Below, piece by piece: positions 1 through 5,873 of a stretch of 8,196 nucleotides of DNA. The notes beneath the pieces were generated by a model that had not been told where the DNA came from, ran no database searches, and was given only the letters and a program-made list of their open reading frames with translations. Numbering within the stretch: position 1 is the first letter of the stretch; every line of letters starts with the position of its first letter. Position numbers and translations under genes: made by a program. Where the stretch lies: the NCBI GenBank assembly GCA_041567315.1, contig JBFGCA010000159.1, positions 1-8,196 on the forward strand, given 5' to 3'. The stretch comes from JBFGCA01 sp041567315. Lineage in GTDB: Bacteria; Acidobacteriota; Thermoanaerobaculia; Multivoradales; JAHEKO01.

Positions 1-523
1 CGGGGGGGCGGGAGTGGATGACGCGGTTGAGGAGGGCCGCGAAGCGCTCGGCGGAGGCGCGGGGCGAGCGGCCGGCGAGGGTGGCGGCGGCGACGATGGC
101 TTCGCGCGCCGAGTAGTCGACACCGATCCTCAGATGGAGGCGGGTGCCGGCGGCGGTGGCAGCTTCGCAGCGGTCGATGGCGGCGACGAGACGTGGGGCG
201 AGGCGGTCGCGGCGGCCGATGACGTTGAGGCGGACGCCCTTTTCGACCAGCTCGTCGCGCTCGCTCTCGAGGTGGCGCTCGAAGAGCTCCATGAGGAGCG
301 CGACCTCGCTGGCGGGCCGGTGCCAGTTGTCGGCCGAGAAGGCGTAGAGGGTGAGGGTGGAGATGCCCAGTTCGGGCGCCGCCTCGACGGTCCGCCGCAC
401 CGCCTTGGCGCCCTGGCGGTGGCCGGCCGCCCGCGGCAGCCCGTGGCGCCGCGCCCAGCGGCCGTTGCCGTCCATGATGACGGCGACGTGCAGTCCGCTC
501 CCGAAGCTCTCGCTCTGCGTCAC
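1..523 (-). CDS. uppS: Isoprenyl transferase (undecaprenyl/decaprenyl diphosphate synthase), 3' end cut off
   Basis: Cis-prenyltransferase that extends farnesyl diphosphate with isopentenyl diphosphate to make the C50-C55 lipid carrier used for peptidoglycan and surface-glycan export; it acts at the cytoplasmic membrane face. Seen in the sequence: MDGNGRWA at residues 17-24, whose Asp18 is the Mg-diphosphate ligand of the family, then GHRQGA (34-39) and LTLYAFSADNW with HRP (57-70), which match conserved regions of UppS in order, and IGRRDRL (102-108). The region that is usually NYGGR reads VDYSAR (135-140), a variant I associate with a subset of bacterial homologues. The start is GTG at 523, chosen because a GAGGAGGG ribosome site sits 5 nt upstream and no nearby ATG exists. 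174 codons are visible, so about 70-80 residues are missing, including the RTGGE-type region. It lies 36 bp after the regulator gene and is probably in its operon. The family is secure; the chain length made cannot be read. Confidence 0.93.
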   Translation of the reverse strand, partial: MTQSESFGSGLHVAVIMDGNGRWARRHGLPRAAGHRQGAKAVRRTVEAAPELGISTLTLYAFSADNWHRPASEVALLMELFERHLESERDELVEKGVRLNVIGRRDRLAPRLVAAIDRCEAATAAGTRLHLRIGVDYSAREAIVAAATLAGRSPRASAERFAALLNRVIHSRPP

Positions 524-528
524 AAAGT

Positions 529-536
529 CCCTCCTC
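529..536 (-). promoter_or_regulatory. Ribosome binding site fixing the GTG start of the prenyltransferase
   Basis: On the minus strand this reads GAGGAGGG, followed by 5 nt (ACTTT) and then GTG at 523. The same 5-nt spacing occurs before the regulator, the Gly/His-rich protein and the DUF2911 gene, which supports the non-ATG start here. Confidence 0.8.
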
Positions 537-559
537 GAAAAAAAGAAGCCGGCGGCGCG

Positions 560-961
560 TCAGTCGCTGCGGGTGGCGTGAATCAACGCCTCCATGTGGT
601 CGAGATAGCGCGCCAGGGCGTCGCGGCCGCGCGGGCTGATCTGGTACTCGGTCCGCGGCAGGCGGCCGCGGAAGCTCTTGCGGCAGGTGAGGTAGCCGGC
701 CTGTTCGAGCTTGCGGGCGTGGGCGCTCAGGTTGCCGTCGGAGGTCTTGAGCAGTTCCTTGAGCTCGGTGAAGGTGAGGCGGGGATTGACCGCCAGGGCG
801 CTCATGATGCCCAGCCGCACCCGTTCGTAGACCAGCCGGTCGAACTCGCCGGCGGCGGGGTCCGAGAGATACCCGGCCACCCCGCGCATCAGCCGCCGGC
901 GCTCGCTGACCGGCATCGCCTCGCCCCCCTCGGCCGCCGGCTTGCGGCCGGGATCAGCCAC
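560..961 (-). CDS. Winged-helix transcriptional regulator (HTH_34-like)
   Basis: Small cytoplasmic DNA-binding regulator of 133 residues. After a polar N-terminus, residues 40-125 form one winged-helix domain: helix FDRLVYERVRLGIMSAL (40-56), a turn helix TFTELKELL (63-71), the recognition helix region SDGNLSAHARKLEQAGYL (74-91), and a basic wing with RKSFRGRLPRTEYQIS (94-109). This is the pattern of MarR/ArsR-related single-domain regulators of the HTH_34 type (family knowledge). No metal-binding cysteines or ligand domain are visible; Cys93 is the only cysteine. The start is GTG at 961, with GAGGTG 5 nt upstream; an internal ATG at codon 16 is an alternative. Its first 8 nt overlap the end of the upstream membrane-protein gene, so the two are probably translationally coupled. 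Regulators of this type are commonly next to a small membrane protein, as here. The target is unknown; autoregulation of the 1572-1679 intergenic region is a reasonable guess. Confidence 0.88.
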   Translation of the reverse strand: MADPGRKPAAEGGEAMPVSERRRLMRGVAGYLSDPAAGEFDRLVYERVRLGIMSALAVNPRLTFTELKELLKTSDGNLSAHARKLEQAGYLTCRKSFRGRLPRTEYQISPRGRDALARYLDHMEALIHATRSD

Positions 962-1571
962 CGTGCCACCTCGCGATGAGCGCCCCGAAGAGCAGGTGGA
1001 GACCGCCGAAGCCGGCCGCCAGGAGCGCGTTGGCCCAGGCGGCGGGCGCCGCCAGGGTGACGACCCCGAGGACCATGAAACAGAGACCCATCGCGGGCAC
1101 CAGCCGCACCGAGTAGGCGCCGCCGGTGACCACCCCGGCGCCGTAGAGCAACAGCCAGAGGCCGGGGATCAGCTCGGGCGAGCCCGCCCGCCAGAGGACC
1201 GCGGTGAGCGCCACCGCCGCCACCAGCGGTGGCGTCAGACCGAACAGGAAGCGCCGCCCGACGCCGCGCGACAGCCGCACCCCCTGACCGCGCGCCTTGC
1301 GGGCCATCAGCCAGCTGCCCACCGCCAGCGCGAAGACGCCGTCCGCCAGCCAGACGGCGAGCCAGGCGTCCACCCGGGCGGCGACGGCCGCCGCCAGCAG
1401 GGCGCTCAGCCCGATGACCACTCCTCCGACGCCCGGCACCGAGGTGAACGACGACGAGGACTCCATCGCCAGCCGGATGTAGCGCAGGTTGTCCATCGCA
1501 TGGGAGTGCAGTGCCACCGGGTCGGTCGGGGGCTTGCGGACGGGCGTCTCGACGGGCCGCGGGCTCGACAT
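954..1571 (-). CDS. Multi-span membrane protein paired with the winged-helix regulator
   Basis: Protein of 205 residues with no function I can name. The first 45 residues are polar and contain AMDNLRYIRLAMESSSSFTSVPG (25-47, quoted in parts: MDNLRYI, then SSFTSVPG), a segment I recognise from hypothetical membrane proteins that accompany HTH_34 regulators. About six hydrophobic helices follow, near 46-65, 69-89, 107-127, 133-149, 153-172 and 178-200, with a basic loop RKARGQGVRLSRGVGRR at 91-107. The frame is open further upstream to a TTG at 1607, but that codon lies in the -35 box of a good promoter, so ATG at 1571 is preferred. It has no Shine-Dalgarno, consistent with a leaderless message. 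ATG at 1496 (MDNLRYI) is a second candidate start. The gene overlaps the regulator by 8 nt. It may sense an envelope state or sequester the regulator, but that is inference only. Confidence 0.8.
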   Translation of the reverse strand: MSSPRPVETPVRKPPTDPVALHSHAMDNLRYIRLAMESSSSFTSVPGVGGVVIGLSALLAAAVAARVDAWLAVWLADGVFALAVGSWLMARKARGQGVRLSRGVGRRFLFGLTPPLVAAVALTAVLWRAGSPELIPGLWLLLYGAGVVTGGAYSVRLVPAMGLCFMVLGVVTLAAPAAWANALLAAGFGGLHLLFGALIARWHGG

Positions 1572-1578
1572 GGGCCGA

Positions 1579-1607
1579 AGCCTAGACAGTCGTGTTTCTG
1601 ATGTCAA
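1579..1607 (-). promoter_or_regulatory. Sigma70-type promoter for the membrane protein/regulator/uppS operon
   Basis: On the minus strand a perfect TTGACA (1607-1602) is followed by a 17-bp spacer and TAGGCT (1584-1579). The expected transcription start, about 7 nt further on, falls at or next to the ATG at 1571. No ribosome site is present between promoter and ATG, so the first gene may be translated from a leaderless message. In a genome this GC-rich, an exact -35 with optimal spacing is unlikely by chance, but the -10 is imperfect. Confidence 0.6.
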
Positions 1608-1679
1608 GTACTTTGCGACGCAGAGTAAATTCGCTCACCCGGCCCGGCGCTCCTGTAGATTCGCCGCTCCGAGAGCCCG

Positions 1680-3059
1680 ATGCCGAGCCCCCCGGCCAGC
1701 CGCCCACCAGGGAGCGGCGACCTCCCGAACGGCGCTTCTCCGGCTGGCGCCGCGCCCGGCGGCGCCGGGCTGCGCCGCGCGGTCTCGCGCTGGGAGATCG
1801 TCGCCCTGGCGCTCAACGACGTGGTGGGGAGCGGCGTCTACCTGCTGCCGGCCGCCGCCGCCGCGGTGCTGGGCTGGGGCAGCCTTTGGGCGGTGCCGGT
1901 GGCCGGGGCGGCGGTGCTGCTGGTGGTGCTGTGCTTCGCCGAGGCCTCGAGTCACTTCACCGAGCCGGGCAGCGCCTACCTCTACGCCCGCATCGCCTTC
2001 GGCGACCTGGTGGGGTTCGAGGTCGGGTGGATGACCTGGCTGGCGCGGGTGGCCTCGGCGGCCTCGCTGTCGGCCGGCTTCGCCCAGGCGGTGAGCTACC
2101 TGTGGACGCCGGCCGGCGGCGGCTGGGGCCGGGCGGCGGCGATCGTGCTGCCGCTGGCGGCGCTGACCGCGATCAACGTGGTGGGCGTCAAGGCCGGGGT
2201 GCGGACGGCGGTGGTTCTGGTGGCCGCCAAGCTGCTGCCGCTGCTGCTCTTCGTCGGCGCCGGGGTGGCCGCCGCCTCCTGGCCGCTGGCCCGCGGCCAG
2301 CAGCCGCTCGAGTCGGGCGGCGGTCTGGGCCAGGCGGCGCTGCTGCTGCTCTTCGCCTACGCCGGCTTCGAGAACACTCCGGCCCCGGCCGGCGAGTACC
2401 GCAACCCCCGGCGCGACGTGCCATTCGCGCTCGTCACCCAGATCCTCCTGGTGACGGCGCTCTACACCGCCGTCCAGTGGGTGGCGCTGGGCACCCTGCC
2501 CAACCTCGGAGGCTCGGAGACGCCGCTCGCCGCGGCGGCGGCCGGTTTCCTGGGTCCCTGGGCCGGGGTGCTGCTCACCGCCGGCGCCGCGGTGGCGATC
2601 CTCGGCACCAACGGCAACACGGTGCTGGCCGGGCCGCGCTATCTCTTTGCGCTGGCCCGCGACGGCTTCGGGCCGGCGGCGCTGGCCCGGGTGCATTCGC
2701 GCTTCCAGACTCCGGCCACCGCGATTCTGGTCCAGAGCGCCCTGGCGCTGCCGCTGGCGCTCACCGGCTCCTTTGCCGGCCTCGCCGCGCTGTCGGTGGT
2801 CGCCCGGCTCACCACCTACGTGGGGACCGCCGCGGCGGTGCCGGTGCTGCGCCGCAAGCTGGGCGCCACGGGCGTGCGGCTGCCCGGCGGCGCGGCGATC
2901 CCGGCGGCAGCGATCGCGCTGGCCCTGGCGCTGGCGGCCAGCGCGACCCGCACCGAGCTCGCGGCCGCAGGGGTGGCGCTGGTCGCCGGACTCGGGGTCT
3001 ACGCCCTCAGGCGCCCGACGAGCGAGCCGGCTCGACGATCCGGAAGTCCGCCGAGCTGA
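1680..3059 (+). CDS. APC-superfamily amino acid permease
   Basis: Integral membrane transporter of 459 residues, the usual length for amino acid/polyamine/organocation permeases, which import amino acids or amines with protons or by exchange. A Pro/Ala/Gly-rich cytoplasmic tail of about 35 residues precedes helix 1, which carries the unwound substrate-binding motif VGSGVYLLP (49-57; GSG at 50-52). The rest fits about 12 helices. Helix 6 contains FAYAGFENTP (225-234), the family's second substrate-contact region, followed by the cytoplasmic EYRNPRRDVP (239-248). PRYLFALARDG (319-329) and HSRFQTPA (339-346) match the conserved loop after helix 8. ATG at 1680 is the only ATG or GTG start in frame before helix 1; its ribosome site is weak (GAGAG). 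It is divergent from the regulator operon, with 108 bp between. The last 53 bp overlap the convergent VWFA-related gene. The substrate cannot be deduced. Confidence 0.92.
   Translation: MPSPPASRPPGSGDLPNGASPAGAAPGGAGLRRAVSRWEIVALALNDVVGSGVYLLPAAAAAVLGWGSLWAVPVAGAAVLLVVLCFAEASSHFTEPGSAYLYARIAFGDLVGFEVGWMTWLARVASAASLSAGFAQAVSYLWTPAGGGWGRAAAIVLPLAALTAINVVGVKAGVRTAVVLVAAKLLPLLLFVGAGVAAASWPLARGQQPLESGGGLGQAALLLLFAYAGFENTPAPAGEYRNPRRDVPFALVTQILLVTALYTAVQWVALGTLPNLGGSETPLAAAAAGFLGPWAGVLLTAGAAVAILGTNGNTVLAGPRYLFALARDGFGPAALARVHSRFQTPATAILVQSALALPLALTGSFAGLAALSVVARLTTYVGTAAAVPVLRRKLGATGVRLPGGAAIPAAAIALALALAASATRTELAAAGVALVAGLGVYALRRPTSEPARRSGSPPS
3007..3059. other. Convergent 3' overlap of the permease and VWFA-related genes
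   Basis: The permease stop (TGA, 3057-3059, plus) lies inside the VWFA-related gene, and that gene's stop (TGA, 3009-3007, minus) lies inside the permease gene. For 53 bp both strands are coding, for the variable C-terminal tails of both proteins. There is no room for separate terminators between the genes. Confidence 0.85.
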
Positions 3060-5463
3060 CCACCGGCGGTGCCCCGGGGGTTCGGACGCTGACCTCGAGC
3101 CGGTAGTCGCCGGCGGCGAGCCCGTCGGTCGAGAGCCGGCCCACCAGGCGCTCCACGCGGTCGGCGCCCGCGGCCAGGCGCTCCACCAGCTCGAGCTGGG
3201 CGGCCGGCGCTGGACGGCCCCCGGCGTCGAGGACCCGGCTCTCGAGGACCGCGCCGCTCTCCAGGTGAGTCCCGAGGACGAGCACCACCGCGGTGGCCCC
3301 GGGAGCGAGCACCGGGCGGGCCACCGGCACGAGGGGTCCGTCGTCCCGGCCGACCCTCCCGGCCTCGTCGGCCCCACTCCGGGGGGCGGAGGCCTCGCCA
3401 GCCGATCCGTCCCTCGCGACACGAGTCGCGGCCGGCGGCCCGTCTGGCGGAGTCCGTGGCCCCAGACCCAAGAGGTCGTCGGGCCCCCGGCGGGCGGTTC
3501 GCCTGACGAGCACCCAATTGCCGCGTTCGGACTCGAGGAACAACGGTGGCTGGAGGTGGGGCGCACCCGCGGTCGCGTCGGCCACCCGCAGCGGGGTGCC
3601 GCCCAGGTACAGCCGGCCGCTCTCGACGTTGCGGACCAGGACGCGCAGCGTGTAGTCGCCCGCCGGCAGCTCGAGCTCGCCCACGAACCGCAGGCCGCCC
3701 CGCTCGAGCGTCCGCTCCCACCGGTCGAGGTCGAGGTCGACGCCGGTGAGCTGCAGGTCGGCGACCCCGCCGGCGGGATCCAGCGCGAAGGCCTGGATCT
3801 CCACCCCGCGGCGCGACTTGCGCCCGCCGGCCAGCAGGTCGGCGCCCGCCACCTCGACCACCAGCGGCACGCGCGCCAGCCCGCCGGTCGCCGGCAGGGC
3901 GGTGGCCAGCACCGCCGTCTCGATCTCCGCCACCCGCTCGTCCCCAAGCAGCAGCTCGGCGGCGTCCACCCGGCGCTCGAGCCCGCTCCGCCGCTCGGGC
4001 GGCAGGGGCGCGTGATAGCCCGGCCGGTGGAGGAGGCGGGCGCCGCGCGGCCCGTTCCGGAGCCGCACCTCGATCTCGTGATAGCGGCCGTCCCAGGCCA
4101 GGTCGGGCGGCTGGAAGGTCAAGACGTAGGAGATGCTGGTGCGCTCCATCAGCCGCTTGGTGGCGCCGCCAATGCGGTTGAAGTTCTCGAACAGCTCGCC
4201 GCCGCTCTCGTTGGCCATGTAGAAGAGCGCCTCGGCGTCGAAGGTCGGCCGGTCGATCGACGGAATGCCCTCGACGTCGATGGCGTTGAGCGTCCAACCG
4301 CTGCGCCGGAAGGCCTCCAGCATCCGCCCCAGGTGGTTGAGGACCGCGGCGTCTTTCATCAGCGGCGTGGCGAACCCCTCCGAGAGCAGGACCATCTGCT
4401 TCTGGCCGCCCAGGTCGCGCAGCAGCGTCACCAGCTCCTGCAGCGCCAGGCTGAAGGCGCGGACGGCGCTGATCTCGGGCCCCGCGCCCAGGCCGCCGGC
4501 GAGCGCCCCCGGGTCGCCGGGCTCCAGCAGCGCCCGGACCGGATCGCCGGTCACGGTCGGGGAAGCGGTCACCCGCTGGCTCCCCCGACCACCGAAATCG
4601 GGCAGGGTCAGCCCGCCGACGGCGGCGCCGCCCGGCCGCGCCGTCGACGCGCCCTGGAGCACCAGCGCCGCGGTGGTGCCGAGCGCCGAGGCCAGTCGCG
4701 TGAACTCCCGGAGCCGCGGGTTGGCGGCGGCCGCGGACCCAGCGCCGCCGGGCTGGGCGGTATCCAGCTCGGCGTCGGGGCCGTCCACGCCTCTCGTCGT
4801 GGTCGCCCGACCCGAGTGCTCGGTCAGCGCCGCCTGCGCCGCGCGCAGGGCGCGGCGGTCGGCGTCGAGCAGCGCCTCGACGGCGTCGAGCGCCAGCCGC
4901 AGGGTCTCCGGGTCGCGGGTGAACCCGGTGAGCAGCTCGACCCCGGCGTTGCCGCTGTAGAGCGCCACGGCCATCCGGTCCGCCGGGTGGACCTGTTCGC
5001 CCACCATCCGCCGCACCCCGCGCGCTGCCCGCACCAGGAACGAGCGCCGGGAGTTGGCGAGATCGAAGAGCACCAGCAGCCGCCGGCCGGCCGGGGCGCC
5101 GGCGAGCCCGTCGGGGCCCTCCGGAGGTGCCTCGGCCGGCGCCGCGAGCGACAGGTCGACCACCTCGAAACCGGTGATCTGCTGCGGGACGCCGCGATCC
5201 AAGAGCTCAAAATCCCCGGCCTTCAGCCCACGGAGCGGCTTGCCGTCGACCAGCACCCGGACCGGCACCTCGACCGCCGTGACCGCGATCTGCTCCCCGA
5301 ACCGGTCGCGCGGCGCAGCGAGCGACGGTGCCATAGCCGCGAAGGCGGCCAGGTAGCCGACGACGACCAGCGCAAGGCCGAGGCGGAAGGGGGGATCGAA
5401 GGCCGGACCTTCAGAACAGGTAAGAGGATCTGAGGCCGGCGCTTGGACAAGTTGCGACGCCAC
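3007..5463 (-). CDS. Exported VWFA-related domain protein (acidobacterial type)
   Basis: Protein of 818 residues. A hydrophobic segment at 28-51 (LGLALVVVGYLAAFAAMAPS...) after a 27-residue N-terminus is a signal peptide or membrane anchor. VEVPVRVLVDGKPLRGLKAG and DFELLDRG (64-91) form the beta-rich prefix typical of the acidobacterial VWFA-related family. The von Willebrand A fold spans about 127-485: strand RRLLVLFD (127-134), ADRMAVALYS (161-170), QKQMVLLSEGF (355-364), GWTLNAIDVEG (389-399), and the family-ending RPGYHAP (480-486). The metal site is degenerate: DLANS (134-138) replaces DxSxS, and SEG (361-363) stands where TDG is usual. About 130 low-complexity residues (200-330) are inserted in the domain. 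The C-terminal 330 residues contain two beta-sandwich-like stretches, each with AGDYxLxV (601-608 and 784-791). The start is taken as GTG at 5463; its ribosome site is poor, and the frame is closed by a stop at 5497-5499. Function unknown; probably periplasmic protein-protein interaction. Confidence 0.88.
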   Translation of the reverse strand: MASQLVQAPASDPLTCSEGPAFDPPFRLGLALVVVGYLAAFAAMAPSLAAPRDRFGEQIAVTAVEVPVRVLVDGKPLRGLKAGDFELLDRGVPQQITGFEVVDLSLAAPAEAPPEGPDGLAGAPAGRRLLVLFDLANSRRSFLVRAARGVRRMVGEQVHPADRMAVALYSGNAGVELLTGFTRDPETLRLALDAVEALLDADRRALRAAQAALTEHSGRATTTRGVDGPDAELDTAQPGGAGSAAAANPRLREFTRLASALGTTAALVLQGASTARPGGAAVGGLTLPDFGGRGSQRVTASPTVTGDPVRALLEPGDPGALAGGLGAGPEISAVRAFSLALQELVTLLRDLGGQKQMVLLSEGFATPLMKDAAVLNHLGRMLEAFRRSGWTLNAIDVEGIPSIDRPTFDAEALFYMANESGGELFENFNRIGGATKRLMERTSISYVLTFQPPDLAWDGRYHEIEVRLRNGPRGARLLHRPGYHAPLPPERRSGLERRVDAAELLLGDERVAEIETAVLATALPATGGLARVPLVVEVAGADLLAGGRKSRRGVEIQAFALDPAGGVADLQLTGVDLDLDRWERTLERGGLRFVGELELPAGDYTLRVLVRNVESGRLYLGGTPLRVADATAGAPHLQPPLFLESERGNWVLVRRTARRGPDDLLGLGPRTPPDGPPAATRVARDGSAGEASAPRSGADEAGRVGRDDGPLVPVARPVLAPGATAVVLVLGTHLESGAVLESRVLDAGGRPAPAAQLELVERLAAGADRVERLVGRLSTDGLAAGDYRLEVSVRTPGAPPVVSSADFRIVEPARSSGA

Positions 5464-5704
5464 GATCGCTGCCGCGCTGATGAGCTGCCGGCCGAATCAG
5501 CCGCCGGCCAGCGTAAGTGAAAAGACTAGCAGTCCGGCCCTACTTCAATTACGGGGCGCGCCAATGTCCTAGTTTGCAGGGCTACGCCGCATCGCCTTGC
5601 GAGAGTCGCAAGGCGATCAGTCGGTCGCAAGGCCAGGAGTCACCTCCAGGCTCTACCTGGAGCGCTCCACACGCCCCGGCCTTCAGCGGCGAGACGGACG
5701 ACTC
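5464..5704. other. Intergenic region upstream of the VWFA-related gene
   Basis: No convincing coding frame or RNA gene is visible. It must contain the promoter of the VWFA-related gene (minus strand), but I cannot pick clear -35/-10 boxes. Base composition is less GC-extreme than in the genes. It contains the perfect hairpin at 5591-5617 and several CTAG tetramers (5526-5529, 5569-5572). Confidence 0.6.
5591..5617. repeat. Perfect 12-bp inverted repeat (hairpin, 3-nt loop)
   Basis: ATCGCCTTGCGA (5591-5602), loop GAG, TCGCAAGGCGAT (5606-5617). The stem is uninterrupted. No T-run follows on either strand, so it is not a canonical intrinsic terminator. TCGCAAGGC recurs as a direct repeat at 5625-5633. 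It may be a protein-binding site, an RNA structure upstream of the VWFA-related gene, or a factor-dependent terminator. The role is unknown. Confidence 0.75.
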
Positions 5705-5873
5705 CTAGCAGCCCGTGGTGGAAGTCCGCCCGCCCGTCTGGCGGCGGGGCGAAGCCGTCTGCGGCGTTGCCGCTCCTCGACAATGGCCCGGCATTGCCTG
5801 CGTCGCGGCGCCTGGCATCCGGCCCCGCCGCGCTCGCCAGCCGACCCGACCGACTTCCACCACGGGCTGCTAG
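5705..5873. mobile_element. MITE-like element with 22-bp perfect terminal inverted repeats bounded by CTAG
   Basis: Bases 5705-5726 are the exact reverse complement of 5852-5873: left arm CTAGCAGCCCG followed by TGGTGGAAGTC. Homology continues inward imperfectly: over the next 17 bp, 11 positions match, including CTGGCG at 5738-5743 against CGCCAG at 5835-5840. The arms are therefore about 39 bp around a roughly 91-bp core. Each outer end is CTAG, which is itself palindromic and could be a 4-bp target duplication, leaving a 161-bp element (5709-5869) with 18-bp terminal repeats. No transposase is present. Short size, terminal repeats and a possible duplication are the marks of a non-autonomous element mobilised in trans; which transposase family is not determined. 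A stable foldback regulatory element is the alternative. Confidence 0.65.

Noticed and set aside
14..979. 321-codon plus-strand frame opposite uppS and the regulator
   Set aside because: Both genes on the minus strand have strong conserved motifs and ribosome sites; this frame has only compositional bias.
1613..1661. Plus-strand promoter for the permease using TTGCGA, TAAATT or TAGATT
   Set aside because: The AT-rich boxes are present, but none pairs with a plausible partner at 16-18 bp, so no specific promoter can be supported.
1592..3106. 504-codon plus-strand frame overlapping the permease
   Set aside because: Low-complexity Arg/Gly/Ala translation; the permease frame carries all conserved helices and motifs.
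1635..3947. 770-codon open frame on the minus strand across the permease and the VWFA gene end
   Set aside because: It spans two well-supported genes in a wrong frame and has an Arg/Gly/Ala-biased composition without motifs.
2647..5433. 928-codon open frame on the plus strand opposite the VWFA-related gene
   Set aside because: Its translation is rich in Arg, Pro, Gly, His and Gln with no domain, whereas the opposite strand gives a coherent signal peptide and VWFA fold. Long antisense frames are expected at this GC content.
5464..5600. Promoter of the VWFA-related gene, for example TTGAAG 17 bp before TCTTTT on the minus strand
   Set aside because: The -10 candidate is poor and several equally weak combinations exist.
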